Below are positions 7,510 through 15,565 of a stretch of DNA of 34,777 nt, one piece after another. The translations under genes were made by a program, and so were the position numbers. Each line of letters starts with the position of its first letter. Within the stretch, counting starts at the first letter, position 1. The notes under the pieces were generated by a model. The model ran no database searches. It was not told the origin of the DNA and saw only the letters and a list, made by a program, of their open reading frames with translations. Origin of the DNA: Enterobacterales bacterium (lineage in GTDB: Bacteria > Pseudomonadota > Gammaproteobacteria > Enterobacterales > Enterobacteriaceae); the NCBI GenBank assembly GCA_015654745.1, contig JAATGH010000065.1:1-34777 (forward strand), read 5' to 3'.

Positions 7510-8679
7510 TTAAGCGCGGTGCCCGGCTTCCGCGCTTTCGGCGGTCCAGGCGGCCACTTGACCGCTTAGCGTCAACCCGAGTCCCGGCAGGGTTGGCACC
7601 TGCATGCGGCCATCCTTGATGGTAAGACGCTCGTTAAACAGCGGCTCCAGCCATTCAAAATGCTCTACCCAGGGTTCGCGTGGGTAGGCGGCGGCCAAGT
7701 GAACATGCAGCTCCATCGCGAAATGGGGCGCTATCATCAGGCCGGCGTGTTCGGCCAGGGCGGCGACCTTAAGATAGGGCGTGATCCCCCCCACTCTTGG
7801 TGCGTCCGGCATCAGGTAATCCGTCGCGCGCTGTTTAATAAACTCCCAATGTTCGGCGACGCTGGTGAGCATTTCTCCGGTGGCGATGGGCGTATCAAAC
7901 TGCCGCGCGAGATCCGCATGGCCTTCGGCGTCGTAGCAATCAAGCGGCTCCTCAATCCAAATCAGATTAAGGGGCTCGAACTGGCGGCACATCCGCTGGG
8001 CGGTGGGACGATCCCACTGCTGGTTGGCATCGACCATCAGCGGGAAGGCATCGCCAAGATGCTTACGGATGGTGCTTACCCGGTGAATATCCAGGGCAAA
8101 ATCAGGCTGGCCGACCTTGAGTTTGATGCCGCCAATGCCTTTCTCCCGGGAAATATCGGTATTTTTCATCAGTTGGTCGAGGGGGGTATGTAAAAATCCC
8201 CCCGAGGTATTATAACAGCGCACGGAATCCCGCTGCGCGCCGAGCAATCGCGCCAGCGACAGGTTGGCGCGTTTGGCTTTTAAGTCCCATAACGCCACGT
8301 CAAAAGCGCCGATCGCCTGGGTAGCCAGTCCGCTGCGGCCTACGGAAGCGCCCGCCCAGCACAGCTTGTCCCACAGTTTGGCGATATCGCTGGGGTTCTC
8401 GCCAATCAGCGCCGGCGCGATTTCCTTGGCATGGGCAAATTGCCCCGGTCCGCCGGCCCGTTTGGAATAGCTAAAGCCCAATCCGCGGTGACCGTCGCGG
8501 GTCTCTATCTCGGCGAACAGTATGGCGATTTCGGTCATCGGCTTTTGACGCCCGGTGAGCACCTTGGCATCGCTGATGGGGTTGGCCAGCGGCAGGAATA
8601 CCGAGGCCACCCGTACCCAGCTAATGCGGTCGTTATCTGCACAATCGGCCGGCGTTGCGGTGGGGGATAATAAAGACAT
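7510..8679 (-). CDS. L-talarate/galactarate dehydratase (enolase superfamily)
   Basis: A 389-residue enolase-superfamily enzyme of the mandelate-racemase branch, predicted to dehydrate the aldarates L-talarate and galactarate. It closely resembles the Salmonella talarate/galactarate dehydratase as I recall it: shared segments include ISDAKVLTGRQKP, CYNTSGGFLHTPLDQ and GIGGIKLKVGQ. The catalytic residues are in place: the KxK pair K186/K188, metal ligands D217, E243 and E269, and the general base H319 (APHFAMELH). It lies 48 bp downstream of a sugar-acid MFS permease, and the pair is likely one operon. Two palindromic operators upstream of the permease suggest control by the adjacent LacI-type regulator. 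Confidence 0.92.
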   Translation of the reverse strand: MSLLSPTATPADCADNDRISWVRVASVFLPLANPISDAKVLTGRQKPMTEIAILFAEIETRDGHRGLGFSYSKRAGGPGQFAHAKEIAPALIGENPSDIAKLWDKLCWAGASVGRSGLATQAIGAFDVALWDLKAKRANLSLARLLGAQRDSVRCYNTSGGFLHTPLDQLMKNTDISREKGIGGIKLKVGQPDFALDIHRVSTIRKHLGDAFPLMVDANQQWDRPTAQRMCRQFEPLNLIWIEEPLDCYDAEGHADLARQFDTPIATGEMLTSVAEHWEFIKQRATDYLMPDAPRVGGITPYLKVAALAEHAGLMIAPHFAMELHVHLAAAYPREPWVEHFEWLEPLFNERLTIKDGRMQVPTLPGLGLTLSGQVAAWTAESAEAGHRA

Positions 8680-8727
8680 TGTGTTTTCTCCTGCGGATGA
8701 AAAATAATAAGCTAAAGTTGATGGTGT

Positions 8728-10071
8728 TTAGCGCAACAAAGGTTTTCCGTTGCTGCCTATGACTGCCGGCGCGGGTTCAGCGTCCAGCCGATATAGGCGG
8801 CCAACGATGCATAAATAGGCAAAGGCGCCAAGCAACCCCATGGCGGCAACATAGATCAGCGCCCAATCAAAGGAACCGAAGGTATTGATCATCAGGCCGA
8901 TGGCGATGGGCGTAACAATGCTGGCCAGGTTGCCGCAGAGGTTGAACATGCCGCCGCTGATGCCGATAGCGCCTCTGGGCGAAACGTCGCCGACGATGCA
9001 CCATCCGAGATTGCCCACGCCTTTGGCGAAAAAGGCCAGGGACATGACGGCGATAATGATCGGTACCGACTGCACGTAGTTGGCGGAGACTATGCTGCTG
9101 GAGAGTAATAGGCCGCAAATGATCGGGGTCTTGCGCGCGACGGTCAGACTATGGCCCCGTCGTAGCAGCCAGTCGGACCAGACGCCGCCGGTAATCCCGC
9201 CCAAACATCCGGCGACGGCCGGGATTGCCGCGGCGATACCCACTTTCAGAATGGTCATGCCCTTGGCCTCGATCAGATACGTCGGGAACCACGTCAGAAA
9301 AAACCACGTAATAGACGTCAGGCAAAACTGGCCCAGATAAATGCCAAGCATCATGCGGTTGGCGCCAATGGTTTTAAGCTGTCCCCAGCTAAAGGGCGTC
9401 GGCGCGTCGCCGATAGTGGCCAAGCCGTCGCCTGCGGCGATATAGTCCAGCTCCGCTTGGTTAACGCGTTTATGGCGGGACGGTTCCTGGACGATCCAAA
9501 ACCACAGCAGGCCAATAACAATGCCCGCGCCGCCGGTGAAAAAGAACACATGTTGCCAACCCCAGGTGCTTAATAGCCAGACCATAATCGGGGTAAACAG
9601 GGCGAGCGCGGCGTACTGGGCCGATTGAAATATGGCGGTGGCCATACCGCGTTCCTGACGGGGGAACCACATAACCGTTAGCCGGTTATTGGCCGGAAAC
9701 GCCGGCGATTCCGCGACGCCCATCAAAAAGCGCAGAATAAACAGCGCCAGCAGGGCTGAGCTGAACATATCCACAAAACCTTGCAGAAAGGTCAGTACCG
9801 ACCAGGCCACCAGGCTGATGCCCAGCACGATACGCGAGCCGAAACGGTCGAGAATAATGCCGCCCGGAATTTGCATCGCGGTATAGGCCCAGCCGAAGGC
9901 GGAGAAAGCCACTCCCATGGAGACGGCGTCGAAGCCAAGATCTTTGCGTAGTATGGGCGCGGCGATCGAAAGCGTAGCGCGATCCACATAATTGAAAATG
10001 GTGACCAGGAAGATCATAGCCAAAATCAGGTAGCGGACGTTGGTCTTGGCTGATTTCAGGGGGTTATTCAC
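8728..10071 (-). CDS. MFS permease of the ACS family (aldarate/sugar-acid transporter)
   Basis: A 447-residue twelve-helix transporter. MFS signatures include FNYVDRATLSIAAP near the N-terminus and GIILDRFGSRIVLG in the loop after helix 2, as in glucarate/galactarate (GudP/GarP) and galactonate transporters. The open frame extends to 10140, but that extension would cover an operator. A GTG at 10069-10071, preceded by GAGGA with a 6-nt spacing, gives VNNPLKSAKTNVRYLILAMI, which aligns with the normal family start. It probably imports galactarate or talarate for the dehydratase downstream, as inferred from context. Confidence 0.88.
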   Translation of the reverse strand: MNNPLKSAKTNVRYLILAMIFLVTIFNYVDRATLSIAAPILRKDLGFDAVSMGVAFSAFGWAYTAMQIPGGIILDRFGSRIVLGISLVAWSVLTFLQGFVDMFSSALLALFILRFLMGVAESPAFPANNRLTVMWFPRQERGMATAIFQSAQYAALALFTPIMVWLLSTWGWQHVFFFTGGAGIVIGLLWFWIVQEPSRHKRVNQAELDYIAAGDGLATIGDAPTPFSWGQLKTIGANRMMLGIYLGQFCLTSITWFFLTWFPTYLIEAKGMTILKVGIAAAIPAVAGCLGGITGGVWSDWLLRRGHSLTVARKTPIICGLLLSSSIVSANYVQSVPIIIAVMSLAFFAKGVGNLGWCIVGDVSPRGAIGISGGMFNLCGNLASIVTPIAIGLMINTFGSFDWALIYVAAMGLLGAFAYLCIVGRLYRLDAEPAPAVIGSNGKPLLR

Positions 10072-10128
10072 ATTGATTCCTCGTTTGTAGGGTAAGCGCG
10101 TGATTATTTTTTTGGGGCCGAGGTCGCT

Positions 10129-10144
10129 ATGATTGCGCAATCAT
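10129..10144. promoter_or_regulatory. LacI-family operator candidate, proximal copy
   Basis: ATGATTGCGCAATCAT, a perfect 16-bp palindrome with the central CG typical of LacI-family sites. It lies 58 bp upstream of the GTG start of the MFS gene and is identical to the copy at 10192-10207. It is the probable target of the regulator encoded at 10246-11283. Confidence 0.8.
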
Positions 10145-10191
10145 TAACAGATGCATTTATGCCATAACGGCCGGACATGGTGGATGTTAAT

Positions 10192-10207
10192 ATGATTGCG
10201 CAATCAT
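10192..10207. promoter_or_regulatory. LacI-family operator candidate, distal copy
   Basis: A second copy of ATGATTGCGCAATCAT, extendable to an 18-bp palindrome with flanking T and A. Its centre is 63 bp from the first copy, about six helical turns, so both sites face the same side of the DNA. The region between this copy and the regulator's stop (10208-10245) is AT-rich with no further clear motif. Confidence 0.8.
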
Positions 10208-10245
10208 ACAATTGTGAGATAACAAATTTGTGAGCTGTTTCCGGT

Positions 10246-11283
10246 TTATTGCGTCGATTGGCGATCTATCACGTGAAATCCGGTATCGATGCGCAGCGGC
10301 GCCAGGCCGCTGTCTTGGCCATTAAATCGGTCCAATAACGCGTTGGCCACCAGTTGGCCGATTTTTGTGCCGTCGATGCGTACCGTGGAGAGGGCGGGGA
10401 AAACCTGGGCGGCGCTCGAAAGATCGCCGAACCCCATGACCGCCAACTCCTCGGGCACCTTTATGCCACGGCTGGCCGCTTCGGCTAATACGCCCTGGGC
10501 GATGGTATCGGAGCTGCAAACGACAATATCGGGACGAGCGCCCCGCGCCAGGATGCGTCTAAGTCCCTCCCGGCCGGAGAGCAAGGTGGCGGGGGCCGGT
10601 ACGATCTCGGTAGGGACGTTGGGCAGTCCAAGCGTTGCCAACTGCGCCACCAAAGCCCGGCTACGCCGCAAGCCACGAGGATCGTCAAGGGAAAGCGCCG
10701 CAAAACGCCGGTAGCCTTTGGCAAACAGGTGTCGGGCCACCTCGGCGCCGACCTGCTCATGTGAAAATCCGATTTGCATATCAATGGGGGTGGCGCTGAG
10801 ATCCCAGATTTCAACCACCGGTATTCCCGATTTGCATAATCGCGCGCGGCTGGCGGCCGTATGCAGCGTTCCCGCCAGCACGATGCCGTCGGGCCGCCGG
10901 CCTAAAAGGGCGTCCAGCAGGTGTTCTTCCTGCTCGCTGGAGTAACCCGTCAGTCCCAGTAGCGCCTGGTAGCCTTCTCTGGTCAGGCAATCCATCAGCG
11001 CCTGCACGGTTTCAGCAAAGATGGAGTTGGCAATGGTCGGCACGAAAATGGCGATCAGACGGCTTTTATTGGTGGCCAGGCCGCCGGCCAACATATTCGG
11101 CACATAGCCGGTGGCACGCACCGCCGCAAACACTTTCTTGCGCGCGGCATCGGAAACCCGTTCAGGATAGTTTAATGTCCGCGAAACGGTGATCGGCGAA
11201 ACGCCGGCGATACGGGCAACGTCAATCAGCGTCGGGTTGGCGACGGTAGACTGCGCGGTGCCTTTAGTGGATTTTTTAACCAT
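10246..11283 (-). CDS. LacI-family transcriptional regulator (GntR/IdnR-like)
   Basis: A 345-residue LacI-type repressor. The helix-turn-helix is PTLIDVARIAGVSPITVSRTL (about 17-37), followed by the hinge VPNMLAGGLATNKS and a periplasmic-binding-protein-like effector domain (IFVPTIANSIFAETVQAL, then RPDGIVLAGTLH). The effector domain resembles the gluconate/idonate repressors. The frame is open 35 codons further upstream, but the ATG at 11281-11283 puts the helix-turn-helix at the normal distance from the start. A GATAAT (minus strand, 11306-11311) is a possible -10 with a short leader. It lies directly upstream of the MFS-dehydratase pair, and two palindromes occupy the gap between. It probably represses that operon until an aldarate or derived ligand is present. 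Confidence 0.9.
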   Translation of the reverse strand: MVKKSTKGTAQSTVANPTLIDVARIAGVSPITVSRTLNYPERVSDAARKKVFAAVRATGYVPNMLAGGLATNKSRLIAIFVPTIANSIFAETVQALMDCLTREGYQALLGLTGYSSEQEEHLLDALLGRRPDGIVLAGTLHTAASRARLCKSGIPVVEIWDLSATPIDMQIGFSHEQVGAEVARHLFAKGYRRFAALSLDDPRGLRRSRALVAQLATLGLPNVPTEIVPAPATLLSGREGLRRILARGARPDIVVCSSDTIAQGVLAEAASRGIKVPEELAVMGFGDLSSAAQVFPALSTVRIDGTKIGQLVANALLDRFNGQDSGLAPLRIDTGFHVIDRQSTQ

Positions 11284-11466
11284 GGTTACCGTTTGTGTCT
11301 TGCCTATTATCAAGGATATGGGCCAAATATTAACACATTCCCGGACAACATTTGCCCCCGGACCGGCGGTTTCGCCCATGGCGCTCATCGGTTGAATATC
11401 GCCGCACCCTATCTCGACACCCGCGTCCCGCGAGTTGTCGCTAAAAACCGTTAGCGCAGCTATTTA

Positions 11467-11494
11467 ACCGCTTATCAGCCTATTTGACCGCTAA
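11467..11494 (+). promoter_or_regulatory. Tandem ACCGCTWA motif, candidate BtsR (LytTR) binding site
   Basis: ACCGCTTA and ACCGCTAA occur as direct repeats 20 bp apart, inside a 20-bp tandem repeat (11461-11480 and 11481-11500, 15 of 20 positions equal). E. coli BtsR (YehT) is known to bind a direct repeat ACC(G/A)CT(C/T)A with a spacer of about 13 bp upstream of btsT (yjiY). The same gene follows here. A CATAAA at 11527-11532 may be the -10, with a poor -35, which would fit activator dependence. Confidence 0.65.
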
Positions 11495-11568
11495 TCAAAA
11501 ATCCTCTGGGTTTACCTGCCGACCGGCATAAAGTACGACTCCATGTATCCCTACGGAAGTTAAGCACA

Positions 11569-13719
11569 ATGAAAAATAATGTTCTTAAGCATATACCCTG
11601 GTTCATTATCGGCCTGATTGGCGCCTGTTGCCTCGCCGTGGTGGCGCTGCGCCGCGGTGAGCATGTCAGCGCGCTCTGGATCGTGGTGTCATCGGTCGCC
11701 GTGTATTTGGTGGCGTATCGCTACTATAGCCTGTATATCGCCACCCGCGTCATGGGCCTGGATGGCACGCGCGCAACGCCGGCGGTAGTGAATAACGACG
11801 GGCTAAATTATGTCCCCACCAATAAAAACGTGCTGTTTGGCCATCATTTTGCCGCTATTGCCGGGGCCGGCCCGTTGGTGGGCCCGGTGCTGGCGGCACA
11901 GATGGGCTACCTGCCGGGGACGATGTGGATATTGGCCGGCGTAGTGGTTGCCGGCGCGGTACAGGATTTTATCGTGCTGTTTATGTCCACCCGGCGCAAT
12001 GGCGTTTCCCTCGGCGAAATGATCAAAGAGGAGATGGGGCCGGTACCCGGCACCATCGCCCTGTTCGGTTGTTTCCTGATTATGATTATTATCCTGGCGG
12101 TGCTGGCGTTGATTGTGGTGAAAGCGCTGGCGGAAAGTCCGTGGGGCGTATTTACCGTTTGTTCTACCGTGCCTATTGCCCTGTTTATGGGGATTTACAT
12201 GCGCTTTTTGCGTCCGGGCCGGGTAGGCGAGGTGTCGGTCATCGGGGTGGTATTGCTGCTGCTGGCCATCTGGTTTGGCGGCGTGATTGCCCATGATCCC
12301 TACTGGGGGCCGGCGCTGACCTTCAAAGATACCACCATTACCTATACGCTTATCGGCTACGCCTTTGTTTCGGCCTTGCTACCGGTCTGGTTAATCTTGG
12401 CGCCGCGCGACTATTTAGCCACCTTCTTGAAAATAGGCGTGATTGTGGGTCTGGCGGTCGGCATCGTGATTATCAATCCCGATTTGAAAATGCCGGCGAT
12501 GACTCAATTTATCGATGGCACCGGCCCGGTATGGAAAGGCGCGCTATTTCCGTTTCTGTTTATCACCATTGCCTGCGGCGCGGTATCCGGTTTCCATGCC
12601 TTGATTGCCTCAGGCACTACGCCCAAGTTGCTGGCAAACGAAAAAGACGCGCGTTTTATCGGTTATGGCGCGATGTTGATGGAGTCCTTTGTGGCCATTA
12701 TGGCCCTGGTCGCCGCCTCTATTATCGAACCCGGCCTCTATTTCGCCATGAATACCCCGCCGACCGCGCTGGGGATCACCATGCCGGATCTTCATCGCCT
12801 TGGCACCGCCGACGCGCCGATGATCATGGCTTCGTTGAAGGATGTCACCACCCATGCGGCGGCGACGGTGAGCTCTTGGGGATTTGTCATCTCGCCCGAT
12901 CAGATCTTGCAGACCGCCAAGGATATCGGCGAGCCTTCGGTGCTGAACCGCGCCGGCGGCGCTCCGACGCTGGCGGTAGGTATTGCGCATGTTTTCCATA
13001 AGATTTTACCCGGCGCGAATATGGGCTTCTGGTACCATTTTGGTATTCTGTTTGAAGCACTGTTCATTTTAACCGCCCTGGATGCCGGGACCCGATCCGG
13101 CCGATTTATGCTGCAGGATTTATTGGGAAATTTTGTGCCTTTTCTTAAGAAAACCGACTCGCTACTGGCAGGGATGGCCGGTACCGCGGGCTGCGTCGGC
13201 TTGTGGGGCTACTTGCTTTACCAGGGCGTGGTTGACCCTTTGGGCGGCGTGAAAAGTTTATGGCCGTTGTTTGGTATATCCAATCAGATGTTGGCGGCGG
13301 TCGCGCTGATCCTCGGCACCGTGGTATTGATCAAAATGAAACGGGCGAAGTATATCTGGGTGACGGTCACGCCTGCGGTCTGGCTGCTGATTTGTACCAC
13401 CTGGGCCCTTGGCCTCAAACTGTTTAGCCAGAATCCTCAATTGGAAGGTTTCCTCTACCTAGCCCGCGAGTATAACCGGCGGATTAGCGAGGCCGGCGCG
13501 GATGTCACAGCTCAACAAATTAGCAACATGCATCACATAGTTATTAATAACTATACCAATGCCGCATTGAGCGTCCTGTTCCTGATTGTTGTGTACAGCA
13601 TACTGTTCTATGGTATCAAGACGGCCGTGAAGTCGTTCGGCAACACCACGCGCAGCGATAAAGAAACGCCGTATGCCGCGATACCGGCGGAAGGGGTGGC
13701 GACCTCCTCCAGCCACTAA
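11569..13719 (+). CDS. btsT: Pyruvate/proton symporter BtsT (CstA family)
   Basis: A 716-residue polytopic inner-membrane protein, the same length as E. coli BtsT (YjiY) and close to it throughout; for example [20 protein letters not shown] at the start, [20 protein letters not shown], and the TDKETPY-like C-terminus (SDKETPY). BtsT is the high-affinity pyruvate importer induced by the BtsS/BtsR two-component system. The paralogue CstA is shorter (about 701 residues), and the C-terminus here favours BtsT. GGAAG lies 9 nt before the ATG. The gene is followed by yjiX and yjiA as in E. coli, and a BtsR-like motif lies upstream. Confidence 0.95.
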   Translation: MKNNVLKHIPWFIIGLIGACCLAVVALRRGEHVSALWIVVSSVAVYLVAYRYYSLYIATRVMGLDGTRATPAVVNNDGLNYVPTNKNVLFGHHFAAIAGAGPLVGPVLAAQMGYLPGTMWILAGVVVAGAVQDFIVLFMSTRRNGVSLGEMIKEEMGPVPGTIALFGCFLIMIIILAVLALIVVKALAESPWGVFTVCSTVPIALFMGIYMRFLRPGRVGEVSVIGVVLLLLAIWFGGVIAHDPYWGPALTFKDTTITYTLIGYAFVSALLPVWLILAPRDYLATFLKIGVIVGLAVGIVIINPDLKMPAMTQFIDGTGPVWKGALFPFLFITIACGAVSGFHALIASGTTPKLLANEKDARFIGYGAMLMESFVAIMALVAASIIEPGLYFAMNTPPTALGITMPDLHRLGTADAPMIMASLKDVTTHAAATVSSWGFVISPDQILQTAKDIGEPSVLNRAGGAPTLAVGIAHVFHKILPGANMGFWYHFGILFEALFILTALDAGTRSGRFMLQDLLGNFVPFLKKTDSLLAGMAGTAGCVGLWGYLLYQGVVDPLGGVKSLWPLFGISNQMLAAVALILGTVVLIKMKRAKYIWVTVTPAVWLLICTTWALGLKLFSQNPQLEGFLYLAREYNRRISEAGADVTAQQISNMHHIVINNYTNAALSVLFLIVVYSILFYGIKTAVKSFGNTTRSDKETPYAAIPAEGVATSSSH

Positions 13720-13781
13720 GCGCTACACCATCGGCCCGCGTAATGCTTCGATTATGCGGGCATGTTATCTGGAGATACCCT

Positions 13782-13985
13782 ATGTTTGGCAATTTGGGAC
13801 AGGCAGGAAAATATTTGGGACAGGCCGCCCGGATGCTGGTAGGCATTCCGGATTACGATAATTACGTTCAGCATATGAAAATCAATCATCCCGACCTGCC
13901 GGCAATGACCTATGAAGAGTTTTTCCGCGAACGGCAGGAAGCACGCTACGGCGGCAATGGCAAAGGTGGATTCCGCTGCTGTTGA
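13782..13985 (+). CDS. yjiX: YbdD/YjiX family small protein
   Basis: A 67-residue protein starting [20 protein letters not shown] and ending [11 protein letters not shown], nearly the same as E. coli YjiX in length and sequence. GGAG lies 7 nt upstream of the ATG at 13782, which was chosen over an upstream in-frame ATG because that extension is absent from the family. The members always follow cstA or btsT. They have been linked to activity of the transporter, but a molecular function is not established. It is co-transcribed with btsT, 62 bp downstream. Confidence 0.92.
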   Translation: MFGNLGQAGKYLGQAARMLVGIPDYDNYVQHMKINHPDLPAMTYEEFFRERQEARYGGNGKGGFRCC

Positions 13986-14072
13986 TCACCGCTGAAAACT
14001 TACCTCTCCGCGGGGATTATGCCTATTCGCTAGTCCCCGATCATGACTGTACAAACGTTAGAAGGAACCCTC

Positions 14073-15032
14073 ATGGTTAAGCCGCTGCCGGCAACCATCT
14101 TGTCCGGCTTTTTTGGCGCAGGGAAAACGACGTTGCTGCGCCACATCCTGCATGACAATCATGGTGAAAAAATTGCCGTGATCGAAAACGAATTTGGCGA
14201 AAGCCCGATTGATAACCGTATCCTGGGGGAGGGCGCCACAAGGATCACGACGTTAAGCAACGGGTGTATTTGCTGCAGCAGCGCCAACGAACTGCAAAAT
14301 GCGTTACTGGATTTACTAGCCGGCATCGACGACGGCAAACTGGCGTTTACCCGACTGGTCATCGAATGTACCGGCATGGCCGACCCCGGCCCGGTGATTC
14401 AAACCTTTTTTTCCCATCCGTCGCTAAGCGAGCGCTTTTTGCTGGACGGGGTGATTACCCTGGTGGACGCGGTGCATGCGGATCGGCAGCTTACGGATTT
14501 TACCGTGGCGCAGGCCCAGGTCGGTTTCGCCGATCGTATTTTGTTGACCAAGACCGATATCGCCGCCGATTACGACGGACTGTTGGCGCGGCTACATGCA
14601 ATCAATGCCCGGGCACCGGTATTGACGGTATTGAATGGCCAGATCGCGCTGGAGTCGCTATTTAATATTGATGGTTTTATTCTCAACGACCGACTGGACT
14701 TGGTCAAACCGCGTTTCCGGCCGCTGGTGGCGCCGCAAACCAGGATCAAATCCTTGGTAGTGACGCTGAGCACGCCGCTGGCGCTGGCGGCCGTATCCGA
14801 CCTGATGGAAAACTTGCTGGCCACCTACGCGGATAACCTCTTGCGCTACAAAGGCATTTTGGCCATAGAAAATGAGCCCCGACGCCTGTTGTTCCAAGGT
14901 GTTCAGCGTTTATATAGCGCAGATTGGGATCGAGACTGGCGGATGGACGAAGACCGGACCAGCGAAATGGTGTTTATCGGTATCGATCTGCCGGAGCAAG
15001 AAATTCGCGCTGGTTTTGCCGCATTGGAGTAA
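14073..15032 (+). CDS. yjiA: CobW/P47K-type metal-binding GTPase YjiA
   Basis: A 319-residue GTPase of the COG0523 family, closely matching E. coli YjiA (318 residues). Walker A is GFFGAGKT (12-19), the metal-binding CICC is at 65-68 (consensus CxCC), followed by IECTGMADPGP, and TKTD (159-162) replaces the usual NKxD. The C-terminal domain ends with FQGVQRLYSADWD. The frame is open 10 codons upstream, but AAGGAA five nt before the ATG at 14073 and homology fix the start. E. coli YjiA binds zinc and hydrolyses GTP; its client protein is unknown. Third gene of the btsT operon. Confidence 0.93.
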   Translation: MVKPLPATILSGFFGAGKTTLLRHILHDNHGEKIAVIENEFGESPIDNRILGEGATRITTLSNGCICCSSANELQNALLDLLAGIDDGKLAFTRLVIECTGMADPGPVIQTFFSHPSLSERFLLDGVITLVDAVHADRQLTDFTVAQAQVGFADRILLTKTDIAADYDGLLARLHAINARAPVLTVLNGQIALESLFNIDGFILNDRLDLVKPRFRPLVAPQTRIKSLVVTLSTPLALAAVSDLMENLLATYADNLLRYKGILAIENEPRRLLFQGVQRLYSADWDRDWRMDEDRTSEMVFIGIDLPEQEIRAGFAALE

Positions 15033-15056
15033 GGGGCGGGCGGGAGAATCTGCCCC
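15033..15056 (+). terminator. GC-rich hairpin after yjiA, weak terminator candidate
   Basis: GGGGC and GCCCC form a short stem immediately after the yjiA stop, with a 14-nt loop and only GTTC following. It may end the btsT operon, but there is no T tract, so support is weak. Confidence 0.25.
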
Positions 15057-15125
15057 GTTCGGCATATCGCGTTGACAACCCGCCGTCTATTTTTATGGTT
15101 TCATCGAATTTCTCGACACACTGCG

Positions 15126-15511
15126 CAAGTTGAACCCTGCCGGCCCTTCACGCTGGTGATGTCACCTCCCTGCCCGATGAGGCGATTTTAACCCACCATC
15201 GGGTGGCGGTTTTAGAACCGTTGCAAAAATAGATACGAATTCCGGATATACTGGAACTTAGCAGCGAAATTAGCCATTCACGCCAATTATTGCAACACAA
15301 TGCCGTCGAGGCGGCCAGCTATGAGGAAGAGGTTATGACTATCGCCGAACAACTTCGTCGGGAAGGCATTCAACAAGGGGTGAAACAAGGTGAAAAAAAG
15401 GCTTCGCTCGCCTTTGCCCGCCAACTCATTGCCGATGGTATGGGACGCCTGGCCATTAAGCGCTACACCGGTTTGACGGATAATGAAATAAATGCGTTAA
15501 CCCAGCAATAA
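15126..15511 (+). pseudogene. Degenerate Rpn-family recombination-promoting nuclease (PD-(D/E)XK transposase_31 family)
   Basis: Conceptual translation in broken frames gives PFTLV, then after a one-base deletion near 15157 DVTSLPDEAILTHHRVAVLE and PLQK, then an in-frame TAG at 15230-15232. It continues as IRIPDILELSSEIS and ends with MTIAEQLRREGIQQGVKQGEKK...LTGLTDNEINALTQQ. The LVDVT-PD-E-HR block and the C-terminal basic, Q/G-rich tail with a TGL helix are hallmarks of YhgA/Rpn proteins. The N-terminal nuclease core is missing and the middle is shortened. The intact 3' part (15290-15511) could still make a short peptide but is not a functional gene. Confidence 0.8.
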
Positions 15512-15534
15512 GATTTGCATCGGTTGTCAATTTC

Positions 15535-15550
15535 GCCGCATCCCTGCGGC
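15535..15550. terminator. Hairpin GCCGCA-TCCC-TGCGGC between convergent genes
   Basis: A perfect 6-bp stem with a 4-nt loop between the pseudogene (plus strand) and the second MFS gene (minus strand). It could serve as a bidirectional terminator, but neither side has a clear T tract. Confidence 0.35.
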
Positions 15551-15565
15551 CCGGATGTCGGCATC

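Noticed and set aside
10208..10236. TTGTGAGATAACAAATTTGTGAG resembles pieces of the lac operator and CRP half-sites
   Set aside because: Only short fragments match. There is no properly spaced TGTGA-N6-TCACA and no symmetrical operator.
12610..12999. Long antisense frames inside btsT and inside other high-GC genes
   Set aside because: They are His/Arg/Gln-rich shadows of strongly conserved genes on the other strand, without ribosome-binding sites or family matches.
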